Positions 1 through 8,497 of a stretch of DNA of 64,000 nt are shown here, piece after piece; position 1 is the stretch's first letter, and each line of letters begins with the position of its first letter. Under the pieces are notes generated by a model. That model was given only the letters and a program-made list of their open reading frames with translations, had not been told where the DNA came from and ran no database searches. The DNA is taken from assembly GCA_964470965.1 (NCBI GenBank), contig CAYYIS010000021.1, forward strand, positions 14,116-78,115. The letters run 5' to 3'. The DNA is from CAYYIS01 sp964470965. GTDB lineage: Bacteria; JAAXHH01; JABIQT01. The translations under genes and the position numbers were made by a program.

Positions 1-2
1 TC

Positions 3-845
3 CAGATAATCCATAAACGTCCTGACGGGTATCACGAAATAGAAACGGTGATGCAGACGGTGGATCTGACCGATACGGTAACAGTGAGTCCGCTGCCTTC
101 CGAAATCGAAGTGAACTGTACGGACCCGGTGGTACCTTTGGACGAACAAAATCTGGTATATCGGGCAGCGCAGTTGCTGCGTGAACGTTATGAAATTGAT
201 CGTGGCGTCCGCATCGATATCCAAAAACAGATCCCCGTCGCTGCAGGCCTGGCCGGCGGTAGTGGTAACGGGGCGGTGACACTGCTGGCGCTGAACCGGA
301 TGTGGGGATTGGATTTGCCTGAGCGGGATCTGTTCAGGCTTGGTGCAGAACTTGGATCGGACATCCCATTCTGCATGTTGGGCGGCACAGCGCTCGCCAC
401 AGGCCGGGGTGAACATCTGGAGCCGTTGGATGTTCAATGCCCCTGTGTATTTGTACTGGCTACGCCTGACTGCCAGGTTTCCAGCGCATGGGCTTATCAG
501 AACTTAAAAATTGATTTGACAAATGGTAAGTCAATGATTAGTTTAATGCTCTGTGCCTTGCGGCAAAGGGATATGGTTCAACTGGTTTCCTGCATGGAAA
601 ATGACCTTGAAAAATCGGTTCTGGAAACTTTCCCTATCGTCAATCGCGTTAAGCAGGTTCTGGACGGGTGCGGGGCATCCGGCGTTTTGATGTCGGGAAG
701 CGGACCGACCGTGTTCGGTATTGTTCCGGACCGTAAGGTCGGGGAGCAGGTGGCTGCGTGTGTTCGGCAGGTCGCGATGGACTGGCGGGTGTTTGTTACC
801 TCTCCGGTCTCTCGGGCGGAAATCTTGACACAACGAAATATTTAG
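3..845 (+). CDS. ispE: 4-diphosphocytidyl-2-C-methyl-D-erythritol kinase (5'-truncated by window)
   Basis: IspE is the GHMP-family kinase that phosphorylates CDP-methylerythritol in the non-mevalonate isoprenoid pathway. The frame is open from position 3 and reads KRPDGYHEIETVMQ, the conserved N-terminal segment of IspE, so only the first dozen or so residues lie outside the window. The GHMP ATP-binding motif PVAAGLAGGSGNGA is at about 234-275 and the C-terminal motif MSGSGPTVFG at about 690-720. Nine bases separate it from prs, suggesting co-transcription. The first in-window ATG (48) is internal. The order ispE-prs-rplY-pth is common in bacteria and supports the call. Confidence 0.96.
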   Translation, partial: QIIHKRPDGYHEIETVMQTVDLTDTVTVSPLPSEIEVNCTDPVVPLDEQNLVYRAAQLLRERYEIDRGVRIDIQKQIPVAAGLAGGSGNGAVTLLALNRMWGLDLPERDLFRLGAELGSDIPFCMLGGTALATGRGEHLEPLDVQCPCVFVLATPDCQVSSAWAYQNLKIDLTNGKSMISLMLCALRQRDMVQLVSCMENDLEKSVLETFPIVNRVKQVLDGCGASGVLMSGSGPTVFGIVPDRKVGEQVAACVRQVAMDWRVFVTSPVSRAEILTQRNI

Positions 846-854
846 GGGAATCGT

Positions 855-1808
855 GTGCCGGATGGATTGAAGGTCTTTACCGGGAACTCTAATACTTGTC
901 TGGCGGAAGAGGTGTGTCAGTATCTGGATATCCCGCTCGGGGATGCTAACATAAACCGTTTTAGTGACGGGGAAATACAGATCCAGATAGACGAAGACAT
1001 CCGGGGCACGGATGTGTTCATCGTACAATCGACCAATGCGCCGGCGGATAACCTGCTGGAGCTGCTTCTTATGCTTGATGCCGTCAAACGGGCTTCCGCC
1101 TGGCGGGTAACGGCTGTAATGCCGTATTTTGGCTATGCCCGACAGGATCGAAAATCACGTCCTCGGGTGCCGATTTCCTCAAAACTGGTCGCAAATCTGA
1201 TTACGACGGCCGGTGCTGATCGAATCCTGGCGATGGATCTCCATGCGCCGCAGATTCAGGGCTTTTTCGACATCCCCCTGGACCATCTGTATTCGGCTCC
1301 CGTTTTTACCAAGCGGTTGCTGGAGCTCAATCCAGAGAATATGGTAATCGCATCGCCGGATGCCGGTGGTATGGCCATGGCCCGGTCTTACGGGAAGCGA
1401 TTGAATTGTCCCCTGGCCCTCGTTGATAAGCGTCGACCGAGGCCGAATGTTGCAGAAGTCGTCGACGTGATCGGGGATGTGGACGGAAAAGATGTGATAA
1501 TTAGAGACGATATGATCGATACCGGCGGCAGTATCACGGGTGCGGCGGCGGCGTTGCTTGAGCGGGGTGCCAATACGATATATGCAGCCTGCACGCATGC
1601 AATTCTTTCTGGAAAGGCCATGGACCGCCTCGGAGAATCACAGTTGACAAAACTGATCGTATCAAACACCATAAAACTCGCAACAGAGAAGCAAGAGCAT
1701 CCGAAGCTTGAAATACTTTCGGTGGCGCCGTTGCTGGGTGAAGCAATCCACCGGATTCATGAAGCAAAATCCGTCAGTGCATTATTCGATCCCACGGATC
1801 AGACTTAA
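855..1808 (+). CDS. prs: Ribose-phosphate pyrophosphokinase
   Basis: Makes PRPP from ribose-5-phosphate and ATP for nucleotide, histidine and tryptophan synthesis; cytosolic. The 317-residue product has the usual length. Visible landmarks are FSDGEIQIQI near the N-terminus, YFGYARQDRK with RPRVPISSKL (ATP-binding flexible region), the DLHAPQIQGFFDIP metal-site segment, and the PRPP loop DDMIDTGGSI near residue 220. The start is GTG at 855, just after the ispE stop, with a purine-rich GGGGAA upstream. It is the second gene of the housekeeping operon. Confidence 0.97.
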   Translation: MPDGLKVFTGNSNTCLAEEVCQYLDIPLGDANINRFSDGEIQIQIDEDIRGTDVFIVQSTNAPADNLLELLLMLDAVKRASAWRVTAVMPYFGYARQDRKSRPRVPISSKLVANLITTAGADRILAMDLHAPQIQGFFDIPLDHLYSAPVFTKRLLELNPENMVIASPDAGGMAMARSYGKRLNCPLALVDKRRPRPNVAEVVDVIGDVDGKDVIIRDDMIDTGGSITGAAAALLERGANTIYAACTHAILSGKAMDRLGESQLTKLIVSNTIKLATEKQEHPKLEILSVAPLLGEAIHRIHEAKSVSALFDPTDQT

Positions 1809-1844
1809 TCTGAAAAACGTGGTGTTCCGGTAGGAGATTCAGGT

Positions 1845-2519
1845 ATGAATGAAGTATCACTAACTGCGCGTAAACGCACGGAAACAGGTAAGCAGATAGC
1901 CAAAAGACTTCGCCGGGATGGAAAGCTGCCGGCGGTGATTTACGGCGGTGGAAAAGATCCGCTTTCATTGGAACTGGACTACGGCGAGTTTATCGCGTTC
2001 GTCCGAAAACACCGCGGCGAAAATGTACTCATCAACCTTAAAATCGGTAAGGCCAAGCCCCAAAAAGCGATTTTAAGAGATATACAGAGAGACTATATTA
2101 AAGACGGTCTGATTCATGCGGAGTTCCAGCAGATCTCTCTGACGGATCGTCTCACCGCGACGGTCGCGGTGGTCTTAGTCGGCGTGGCACCCGGGACCGC
2201 AGCGGAATTCGCCGGTATTCTCGAGCAATCCCAGCGCGAGCTTATGATCCAGTGTGTTGCATCGGAAATGCCCGACCATCTCGAGGTTGATGTGTCCAGT
2301 CTGCAACTGGGTGATTCTATTCACGTTCGCGATCTCGAATTTCCCAACATGGACATCGTGACGGACGGCGACGGGGTGGTGGCATCTGTGGCAAGGCCGA
2401 TGCGAGAAGAAGCGGAAGAGGTCGAGGATGAGGAAGCAGCATCAGAAGAGCCGGAAATCATCGGACGTGATCAGGAAGAAGGTGACGACGAGGGTGATGG
2501 CGACGCCGACGAATCTTGA
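1845..2519 (+). CDS. rplY: Ribosomal protein bL25 (Ctc/TL5 form)
   Basis: 5S rRNA-binding protein of the large subunit. At 224 residues this is the long form (general stress protein Ctc/TL5), with an N-terminal L25 domain (LTARKRTETGKQIAKRLRR, VIYGGGKDPLSLELDY), a C-terminal TL5-like beta domain from about residue 95, and a strongly acidic tail rich in E and D over the last 40 residues. An AGGAGA Shine-Dalgarno lies 8-9 bases before ATG 1845. The stop codon overlaps the start of pth, so the two are probably translationally coupled. Confidence 0.95.
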   Translation: MNEVSLTARKRTETGKQIAKRLRRDGKLPAVIYGGGKDPLSLELDYGEFIAFVRKHRGENVLINLKIGKAKPQKAILRDIQRDYIKDGLIHAEFQQISLTDRLTATVAVVLVGVAPGTAAEFAGILEQSQRELMIQCVASEMPDHLEVDVSSLQLGDSIHVRDLEFPNMDIVTDGDGVVASVARPMREEAEEVEDEEAASEEPEIIGRDQEEGDDEGDGDADES

Positions 2520-3130
2520 GCCCATCCATAGCGTCTGCTTCGTCTGACGGCGAGACGGCGTCATCGACCTGTGCCTTCATCGGGCTTGGAAATCCCGGAG
2601 AGATATACGATCGAACCCGGCACAATATTGGTTTCTTGGTGATCGACACATGGATGAAGCGCCTTCAACTCGAGCTGATCCCTTTGTGCCGGGAATTTCA
2701 AGCGGCTGTCGGCAAGGTCCGCCAACACACGGTCATTTTTATAAAGCCGATGACCTTCATGAACCGGAGCGGAAGTGCCGTTCTGGAAGCATGCCGTCGC
2801 TATGATCTGACACCGGAGGATCTGATTGTTATCTGCGACGATGTCAACCTGCCCTTCGGAACACTCCGTCTTCGAGGCCAGGGCAGCGATGGCGGGAACA
2901 ACGGTCTGGGATCGATCATAAACTCTCTCGGGACCGTGAATTTTGCCAGGCAGCGGATTGGAGTAGGAAGTCCGGAAGCGGACGTTGATCTTGTAGATTA
3001 TGTTCTCGCGCCTTTTACGGAAGAAGAGAAAAAAGCCGTGCCTGCTATAATAGACCGGGCACATGAACAATTAAATATATTTGTGGAAGAAGACTGGATG
3101 ATGGCGGCCAGTCGCTATAACGGTCAATGA
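2516..3130 (+). CDS. pth: Peptidyl-tRNA hydrolase
   Basis: Recycles peptidyl-tRNA released from stalled ribosomes. The core is recognisable: FIGLGNPGEIYDRTRHNIGF carries the Asn and catalytic His, IKPMTFMNRSG follows, and VICDDVNLPFG carries the Asp. In the usual GGHNG motif the His is Asn here (DGGNNG), a change in a residue that normally orients the catalytic Asp. The only start upstream of the core in this frame is TTG at 2516, which overlaps the rplY stop as TTGA and gives a 20-residue N-terminal extension compared with typical Pth. No other in-frame start exists before GLGNPG. Confidence 0.93.
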   Translation: MSPSIASASSDGETASSTCAFIGLGNPGEIYDRTRHNIGFLVIDTWMKRLQLELIPLCREFQAAVGKVRQHTVIFIKPMTFMNRSGSAVLEACRRYDLTPEDLIVICDDVNLPFGTLRLRGQGSDGGNNGLGSIINSLGTVNFARQRIGVGSPEADVDLVDYVLAPFTEEEKKAVPAIIDRAHEQLNIFVEEDWMMAASRYNGQ

Positions 3131-3164
3131 CAGACATCTTGGCCACCAGGTAAGGAGTACACAA

Positions 3165-3512
3165 GTGCGCGCATATGAAACTATTGTGGTTATCGATTCA
3201 CAGTTGGAAGACGAACCGATCGATAAAGAAATTGACACGCTGGAAGGACTGATAAAATCACACGCCGGAGAAATAGTTGATACCGAACGCTGGGGCCGCA
3301 GGAAATTGAGTTTTCAAATGAACAATCGCCAGCAAGGGTATTACGCGTTAATGAAATATAATGCGGACCAATCGGTACGTGAGGATTTTGACCGGTCCTG
3401 CAAGCTGAACGAGAACGTGCTTCGCTACATGACGGTCCGTGTTAAAAAGCACCCCGCCAAAGCCATAGCACAGCCCTCGGAAAAACAGACAGGAGATACT
3501 GATGGCTCATAG
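3165..3512 (+). CDS. rpsF: Ribosomal protein bS6
   Basis: Small-subunit protein that binds next to bS18. The 115 residues include MRAYETIVVIDSQLEDE at the start, the central WGRRKLSFQMNNRQQGYYALM and the C-terminal LRYMTVRVKK. A strong AAGGAG lies 8 bases before the GTG start at 3165. It overlaps rpsR by 11 bases, matching the classic rpsF-rpsR-rplI cluster, here without an ssb or priB gene between rpsF and rpsR. Confidence 0.97.
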   Translation: MRAYETIVVIDSQLEDEPIDKEIDTLEGLIKSHAGEIVDTERWGRRKLSFQMNNRQQGYYALMKYNADQSVREDFDRSCKLNENVLRYMTVRVKKHPAKAIAQPSEKQTGDTDGS

Positions 3513-3786
3513 GCATAGCGGCTCGTCGGATGGACGGGGCAGGAAAAGCAGCTCAAGAAACGCTAAAATCGTTAGGTCAAAGAAACAGAAGCGGATTCCA
3601 GGCCGCATTAAGAATATAGACTACAAAGATCCCAAGATGCTACGCCGGTTTGTGACGGAACGGGGTAAAATAGTACCAAGCCGTATCTCCGGCACCAGCG
3701 CTCGTTGCCAGCGCCAGATCGCAAAAGCCGTAAAGCGTGCGCGTCACCTGGGATTGCTTCCGTTTACCGCAGAAACGTACAAGTAG
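3502..3786 (+). CDS. rpsR: Ribosomal protein bS18
   Basis: Partner of bS6 on the 30S platform. The 94-residue product has a basic N-terminal tail followed by the family core IDYKDPKMLRRFVTERGKI, SRISGTSARCQRQIAKAVKR and RHLGLLPFT. The ATG at 3502 lies inside the 3' end of rpsF with AGGAGA just before it. The family core ends as expected, so the gene is intact. Confidence 0.97.
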   Translation: MAHRHSGSSDGRGRKSSSRNAKIVRSKKQKRIPGRIKNIDYKDPKMLRRFVTERGKIVPSRISGTSARCQRQIAKAVKRARHLGLLPFTAETYK

Positions 3787-3809
3787 CGCTATCAGCTAGG
3801 AGTTGGGTC

Positions 3810-4253
3810 GTGAAAATCATTCTGACAGAAACCATAAACAGGCTGGGCGAAGCTGGCGAAATGGTAAACGTCGCCGACGGCTATGGGCGGAACTATTTAC
3901 TGCCGCAGCAGAAAGCGATCATGGCGACCGAAGGTAACCTCAAGATGCTCCAGGGGCGCCTGAATAGAATGGAAGCCCAAGATGCGAAAATCCAGGAAGA
4001 TGCGGCTAAAGTCGCTAAAGAGATGACCGACATTTCCTGCACCGCGGTAGTCCAGGTCGGAGAAGAAGATCAGATGTTCGGTTCGGTAACTGCCCAGAAT
4101 ATAAGCGAGCTTCTCAAAGAAAAGGGCTTTGAGGTTGATCGCCGTATAATCATATTGGATGAGCCTATAAAGGCGTTGGGTATCTATACGGTACCGGTTC
4201 AGCTGCATCCGAAGGTAGAGGCAAACGTTAAAGTCTGGGTCGTAAAGGAGTAG
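3810..4253 (+). CDS. rplI: Ribosomal protein bL9
   Basis: Large-subunit protein with two globular domains joined by a long helix. The GTG start at 3810 (MKIILTETINRLGEAGE) has TAGGAG 7-8 bases upstream and gives 147 residues, the normal size; the frame is open further upstream but that part only overlaps rpsR. The N-terminal signature GDMVxVxxGYxRNYLxP is seen as GEMVNVADGYGRNYLLP. The C-terminal domain has FGSVTAQNISELL and LHPKVEANVKVWVV. Confidence 0.97.
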   Translation: MKIILTETINRLGEAGEMVNVADGYGRNYLLPQQKAIMATEGNLKMLQGRLNRMEAQDAKIQEDAAKVAKEMTDISCTAVVQVGEEDQMFGSVTAQNISELLKEKGFEVDRRIIILDEPIKALGIYTVPVQLHPKVEANVKVWVVKE

Positions 4254-4318
4254 TGATTTTTCCTTGACGAATGCCTTGGCGCCATTTATATTTGGGCGCT
4301 GATCTTGAGGAGGCTATC

Positions 4319-4606
4319 GTGGCTAGAAAAGCATCGGTAACACGAGACAAGCGCAGACTGCAGTCTTCGAGACGACGTGATAGGAGTCGCACATATACCC
4401 TGCCGTTTCAATCTAGGCAGTACCAGATGTTCGGCGTCGGTTTGCTATCGATATTAGCCGGATTTATTACGCTGGGCCTTGGTTCTATTTCGTTTGCTCC
4501 ACTGCTTATGGTACTCGGATACTGTATTGTGATTCCGCTGATTTTTTTCTGGAAAGCGGATATCAAAAAGGCCGCGACCTCTGATCGGGGATCGCCTCAA
4601 CCGTAA
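4319..4606 (+). CDS. Small two-helix membrane protein, function unknown
   Basis: A 95-residue protein of unknown function. The first 35 residues are highly basic (many R and K) and are followed by two hydrophobic segments, FGVGLLSILAGFITLGLGSI and PLLMVLGYCIVIPLIFF, joined by a very short turn. I chose the GTG at 4319 because GAGGAGG lies 6 bases upstream; an ATG at 4271 would add 16 residues without a ribosome-binding site. It follows rplI and is probably the last gene of that operon, before the tRNA cluster. The basic tail should face the cytoplasm. Confidence 0.72.
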   Translation: MARKASVTRDKRRLQSSRRRDRSRTYTLPFQSRQYQMFGVGLLSILAGFITLGLGSISFAPLLMVLGYCIVIPLIFFWKADIKKAATSDRGSPQP

Positions 4607-4617
4607 CGCAAATTCGC

Positions 4618-4692
4618 GGGCGGTTAGCTCAGTTGGTTCAGAGCGCGTGCCTTACAAGCATGAGGTCACTGGTTCGAATCCAGTATCGCCCA
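4618..4692 (+). tRNA. tRNA-Val (anticodon TAC)
   Basis: The acceptor stem GGGCGGT pairs with ATCGCCC. The anticodon stem CGTGC/GCATG encloses the loop CTTACAA, giving anticodon TAC. The T-loop GGTTCGAATCC is standard. The discriminator base is A, and CCA is not encoded. First of three tRNA genes in tandem. Confidence 0.97.
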
Positions 4693-4707
4693 TGTACCTG
4701 TCATATT

Positions 4708-4782
4708 GGGGTCGTAGTTCAATCTGGTTAGAGCACCGCCCTGTCACGGCGGAAGTTGCGGGTTCGAGTCCCGTCGACCCCG
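4708..4782 (+). tRNA. tRNA-Asp (anticodon GTC)
   Basis: The acceptor stem GGGGTCG pairs with CGACCCC. The anticodon stem CCGCC/GGCGG encloses CTGTCAC, giving anticodon GTC. The T-arm has GGTTCGAGTCC and the discriminator is G, as expected for Asp. CCA is not encoded. It lies 15 bases after tRNA-Val. Confidence 0.97.
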
Positions 4783-4798
4783 TCCCATTATGATCTGT

Positions 4799-4838
4799 CC
4801 CAAGACAGCCCGCCCTGCACATCGGCGGGCTGTCTTGG
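4799..4838 (+). other. Perfect 15-bp stem-loop between tRNA genes
   Basis: CCAAGACAGCCCGCC at 4799-4813 is exactly complementary to 4824-4838, with a 10-base loop. No T-run follows (the next bases are ATCTGG), so it is not a classic intrinsic terminator. It could act as a factor-assisted terminator, an RNA-processing site for the tRNA transcript, or a protective hairpin. Confidence 0.7.
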
Positions 4839-4859
4839 ATCTGGCTAGGATAAATCCCC

Positions 4860-4943
4860 GCCGGAGTGGTGAAATTGGTAGACACGAGGGACTCAAAATC
4901 CCTTGCCCGCGAGGGCGTGTCGGTTCGAGTCCGACCTCCGGTA
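4860..4943 (+). tRNA. tRNA-Leu (anticodon CAA)
   Basis: Class II tRNA of 84 bases with a long variable arm (TGCCCGCGAGGGCGT). The acceptor stem GCCGGAG pairs with CTCCGGT, with a G-T pair at the first position. The anticodon stem AGGGA/TCCCT encloses CTCAAAA, giving CAA. The discriminator is A, as required for Leu. CCA is not encoded. Confidence 0.95.
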
Positions 4944-4991
4944 TCTTAATTCCGCATCTTAGGTTTCCCTTCAAACCCCACAGAAAGATTG

Positions 4992-5020
4992 TTGACAGAC
5001 ATATCCAAACGCTATATGGT
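4992..5020 (+). promoter_or_regulatory. Candidate sigma70-type promoter for the M20 deacylase gene
   Basis: TTGACA (4992-4997), a 17-base spacer, then TATGGT (5015-5020), about 145 bases upstream of the next gene. The -35 is perfect and the -10 matches 4 of 6. A second TTGACA follows at 5020-5025 without a matching -10. Confidence 0.4.
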
Positions 5021-5166
5021 TGACATTAATAAGAATACATAAGACTACAGGCTTCAGACTTTGCCTTACCTACCTTGTCGCCATAAGCCCGGTTTTATGG
5101 CACAATCATTGGCTCCCCACCTTATAGCATCTTCCGATCATCGCATCCGGGATGGAGGTTCTTGTT

Positions 5167-6282
5167 ATGCTCGATGCGGTCGAAGTGACCAAAGATCTTA
5201 TCAGATTTAATTCCGTCAGCTCCAACAGCAATGTCGCCGTGTCGGATAACTTGCAGGACCATATGCGCGCCATAGGTTTTACGGTTGAAAGAGTGGAATA
5301 CCGGGACCTGCACGGTACGGACAAAGTCAGCCTTGTCGGTCGTAAAGGTGAGGGAGATGGTGGTCTGGCGCTGCTGGGACACTCAGATGTAGTGCCAGCG
5401 GATGGATGGACAAGGGATCCGTTTGAACCGTGGATAGAAGACGGTAAACTGTATGGCAGAGGTAGTTGCGATATGAAAGGATCGCTGTCATGTATGCTTG
5501 TTGCTTGTGAAGCCTATGATAGCTCAGACCTTAAAAACCCGCTTTATATCGTCTTTACCGGCGATGAAGAAGTGGGTTGCCAGGGTGCCGCCGAAGTGGT
5601 GAACCGCTCTCGTCTGTTTAACGAATATGGCCTCCGGTTCGGAATCATCGGTGAACCTACCCTGATGCGAGTGGTCCGGGCTCACAAAGGGATGGTCTCC
5701 ATCCGGGGCGTCTCTCAAGGCCGTGCCGCCCACAGCAGTACCGGGAAGGGCGTCAACGCCAATCTGGCCATGATCCCTTTTCTCGAAGAAATGCGAGCCA
5801 TATACGATGAATTGACGACCGAAACTAAGTATTTCGACGGGGACTTCGACCCCCCTTACGCAGATTGGAACATCGGAATCAATGACGGCGGCGTCGCGCC
5901 GAACGTTACCGCCCCGCAAAGCGTATGCACCATAAATTACCGCCCCTTGCCGAGGCACGATCAGGAAGCGCTTATGGTCCGGGTGCGGGATGCCGCTTCA
6001 CGATGCGGCATCGAGGTCGATATCAGGAAAATCGGCGATCCTTTTGTTACGCCGAATGCCTCGGATATCATCCAGGCGGCCCTACAGGCCACCGGAACCG
6101 ACTCGGCACATACCGTTTCGTATGGGACGGACGGTCTCATATTCGGTTCGGTAATGGAGCTTGTGGTCATGGGACCTGGAGACATTCAGCAGGCCCATAC
6201 CGTAAACGAATGGATGGATTTGGAACAGTTCGGCCATGCTATCGGCATCTACAGGAATATGATAGATCGCTTCTGTATATGA
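5167..6282 (+). CDS. M20 family peptidase/deacylase (ArgE/DapE-like)
   Basis: Cytosolic zinc-dependent deacylase of the ArgE/DapE/ACY1 group, most like acetylornithine deacetylase, which would serve arginine synthesis. The 371 residues show the M20 landmarks in order: LLGHSDVVPADGW (metal His-Asp), GRGSCDMKGS (bridging Asp), FTGDEEVGCQGA (catalytic Glu pair), GEPT, the dimerisation-domain His in RAAHSSTGKGVNA, and a C-terminal HTVNEWMDL metal-site His. ATG 5167 is preferred to ATG 5152 because GGAGGT lies 7 bases before it. No arginine genes are adjacent, so the exact substrate is open. Confidence 0.85.
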   Translation: MLDAVEVTKDLIRFNSVSSNSNVAVSDNLQDHMRAIGFTVERVEYRDLHGTDKVSLVGRKGEGDGGLALLGHSDVVPADGWTRDPFEPWIEDGKLYGRGSCDMKGSLSCMLVACEAYDSSDLKNPLYIVFTGDEEVGCQGAAEVVNRSRLFNEYGLRFGIIGEPTLMRVVRAHKGMVSIRGVSQGRAAHSSTGKGVNANLAMIPFLEEMRAIYDELTTETKYFDGDFDPPYADWNIGINDGGVAPNVTAPQSVCTINYRPLPRHDQEALMVRVRDAASRCGIEVDIRKIGDPFVTPNASDIIQAALQATGTDSAHTVSYGTDGLIFGSVMELVVMGPGDIQQAHTVNEWMDLEQFGHAIGIYRNMIDRFCI

Positions 6283-6324
6283 CAGATAAGCAGGAGCTTA
6301 ACAGAATTTAGGGAAAAAGACATT

Positions 6325-7395
6325 ATGCAGATCGGGCTTGTGGGATTGCCCGGCGCCGGTAAGACCACGTTGTTCAATGCTCTCGTAAAAGCCAATGCGG
6401 AAGTAGGTGGCTACGGCGCCGGTAAAGGACCGAATCGGGGAACGATCAAGGTGCCCGATCAGCGGGTATCGAAGTTGTCGGAGCTGTTTCATCCTGACAA
6501 AACGAACTATGCAACGGTAGATTACCTTGACATCGCCGGAGTTACACCCGGAGCGGACACTCACGGAGATCAGGGGGACGGCGGACTGGCCGGGCTTCGG
6601 AATATGGATGTACTCATCCATGTGCTGCAGGGATTTGAGGGTTTGGACGCGGAAGCATTTGATTCGAAAGAAAATTTTGACAATATTGAACTGGAGCTGA
6701 CGGTTGCCGATCTGGATATCGTAGAGCGGCGGCTCGTCAGGCTGGAGAAAGAAACAAGACTGGACAGGTCGCCGAATCTTGCCCGGGAACGAGAGTTGCT
6801 CATGCAATGTCGCGCGCTCCTAGAAAAAGGGGAGGCGTTACGCACACTGGAACTGGTCCCGGATGATGAAAAACTGCTGCGCGGTTTTCAGTTTCTGACA
6901 CAGAAACCGATGATGGCTGTGCTGAATATCGACGAGCACCAGATCGGTCAGGAAGACACTTGCCTCGCAGCGCTTGGTGACCTCCCACCGCATATCGAAG
7001 TCATAGCGCTCTGCGCCAGAGTCGAGATGGAAATCGCTCAGCTCGATGAGGAGGATGCGGACATTTTCCTCCAGGATCTCGGAATAGCCGAACCGGCCTT
7101 GAGCCGGATGATTCTGACTTCGTACCAGATGTTGAGGCTAATCTCATTCTTCACGGTCGGCGAGGATGAAGTGAAAGCCTGGACTATCACGCAAGGCACC
7201 ATCGCGCCGGAAGCAGCCGGAGAGATACATTCCGATCTGGAACGAGGGTTCATTCGGGCGGAAACCGTTGGGTGCAGCGAACTACTAGAAGCCGGCGGAT
7301 GGGCACTGGCCAGGGACAGAGGCCTGCTTCGGCTGGAAGGTAAGCAGTATGTTGTTCAGGACGGCGATGTGATGAACATCCGGTTCAACGTATAG
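6325..7395 (+). CDS. ychF: Redox-regulated ATPase YchF (OBG family)
   Basis: Translation-associated P-loop protein that binds ribosomes and hydrolyses ATP in preference to GTP. GLPGAGKTTLFNAL at the N-terminus is the G1 loop, LDIAGVTPGA the G3 region, and LNIDE (about residue 200) replaces the NKxD of true GTPases with the NxxE expected of YchF. A coiled-coil helical insert spans about residues 120-185 and a C-terminal TGS domain runs from about residue 280 (FFTVGEDEVKAWTITQGT to YVVQDGDVMNIRFNV). At 356 residues it is close to the family length. Confidence 0.93.
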   Translation: MQIGLVGLPGAGKTTLFNALVKANAEVGGYGAGKGPNRGTIKVPDQRVSKLSELFHPDKTNYATVDYLDIAGVTPGADTHGDQGDGGLAGLRNMDVLIHVLQGFEGLDAEAFDSKENFDNIELELTVADLDIVERRLVRLEKETRLDRSPNLARERELLMQCRALLEKGEALRTLELVPDDEKLLRGFQFLTQKPMMAVLNIDEHQIGQEDTCLAALGDLPPHIEVIALCARVEMEIAQLDEEDADIFLQDLGIAEPALSRMILTSYQMLRLISFFTVGEDEVKAWTITQGTIAPEAAGEIHSDLERGFIRAETVGCSELLEAGGWALARDRGLLRLEGKQYVVQDGDVMNIRFNV

Positions 7396-7412
7396 GGTTC
7401 TGAGGAAGTCTC

Positions 7413-8327
7413 ATGAGTGACGAATCTTCGCTTGACGATGTACAGGGTGTGCAGGAGCATCTGATGACTGCCCTTTCTCAGGGAGGGACGCCATTTGGCA
7501 TACTACCGCTCTTTACTCTGGACGAGCCAGATCGGTCCAGGAAGCATATCTTGAGTTACGAGCAGGAGGTGTGGCTCAACGAAGAGCAGCTTACATTCAA
7601 GTGGCAGGTGTCCGCCAATCCAAGTTTTGGGTTTCCCGACGTCTTCGACCGGAAGATATTCAAGATCATAGAATCGCTGGCGTTGCAACAGCAAAAGACA
7701 TTGAAAAACCCGGTCCAATTCCCGCTACACGAGATCCTGCAGGTACTCAATCTGCCGTCGTTAGGCGTGCATTTCGCGCGGGTAAGGTCTTCGATTCAAC
7801 GAATTGCGTCACTTAAGGTCCATACCCACTTTACCAGGTCGTCCGGGGACAAGGCAGACCTGTATTCTGACACGTTTCACATCTACGATGATGTCACTTT
7901 TCAGGATGGTTCCTTCGGTAATGATATTGGCGCCGGCAACCACCAACTGACCTTTGGCGACTGGTACCTGGGAAGCCTGAACTTCGGACAAATAAAGCCT
8001 GTTGACCTTCAGTATTTCAACGGCATTGTTAATCCGGAAGCCAGCAGATTATATGAAGTACTGCTCGTCAAATTTGACGAGGCCACCACAGATCATCAAA
8101 AGGGATGGCAGTTGACGTATTCAGACCTGTGCCACCTGATGCCCCTCAAAGAAGCAGGCTGGATGTCTTCGCCCCAAAGACAACTTGAAGAAATGCACGA
8201 AGAACTGATTAAGACTGGTTTTCTTGATAGGGTGGAATGGGAGAAAACCGGTGATAGCTGGCGCTTGTTGTATATACCCGGTGGCCGTGCCCGGGAAGGG
8301 ACGGCGCCTGAGGATGATGATGACTAG
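7413..8327 (+). CDS. RPA-type replication-initiator-like protein (stand-alone copy)
   Basis: A 304-residue protein resembling the Replication initiator protein A (RPA) family of plasmid and phage initiators. Conserved segments include FGFPDVFDRKIFKIIE, ARVRSSIQRIASL, TFHIYDDVTF, LTFGDWYLGSLNFGQIKPVDL and PEASRLYEVLLVKF. A winged-helix-like DNA-binding role is known for the family, but its role on this chromosome is inferred. The gene starts 17 bases after ychF with GAGGAAG before the ATG. It is paralogous to the first half of the next gene. The protein ends in EDDDD at a TAG; the same frame continues for 38 further codons to TAG 8442-8444. Confidence 0.7.
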   Translation: MSDESSLDDVQGVQEHLMTALSQGGTPFGILPLFTLDEPDRSRKHILSYEQEVWLNEEQLTFKWQVSANPSFGFPDVFDRKIFKIIESLALQQQKTLKNPVQFPLHEILQVLNLPSLGVHFARVRSSIQRIASLKVHTHFTRSSGDKADLYSDTFHIYDDVTFQDGSFGNDIGAGNHQLTFGDWYLGSLNFGQIKPVDLQYFNGIVNPEASRLYEVLLVKFDEATTDHQKGWQLTYSDLCHLMPLKEAGWMSSPQRQLEEMHEELIKTGFLDRVEWEKTGDSWRLLYIPGGRAREGTAPEDDDD

Positions 8328-8497
8328 ATCGATGTAAAGAACCCAAAGGATGAAACAGGGGATGATTCGGAAGCGCGGGATGTCATTCTCAGCAAGGAGA
8401 TGGGTCCGGGAATCCTATGGCTGGATGCCCATCAGACTGCGTAGGGCGGTGTCTCCCATGTTGTACCGTAAACGGGATTGACTTTCAGGGGATGGAT

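Noticed and set aside
4652..5023. Short frames over the tRNA cluster on both strands
   Set aside because: They lie on tRNA genes; the translated text (for example GLEPTRP-type peptides) is the familiar spurious product of tRNA sequence.
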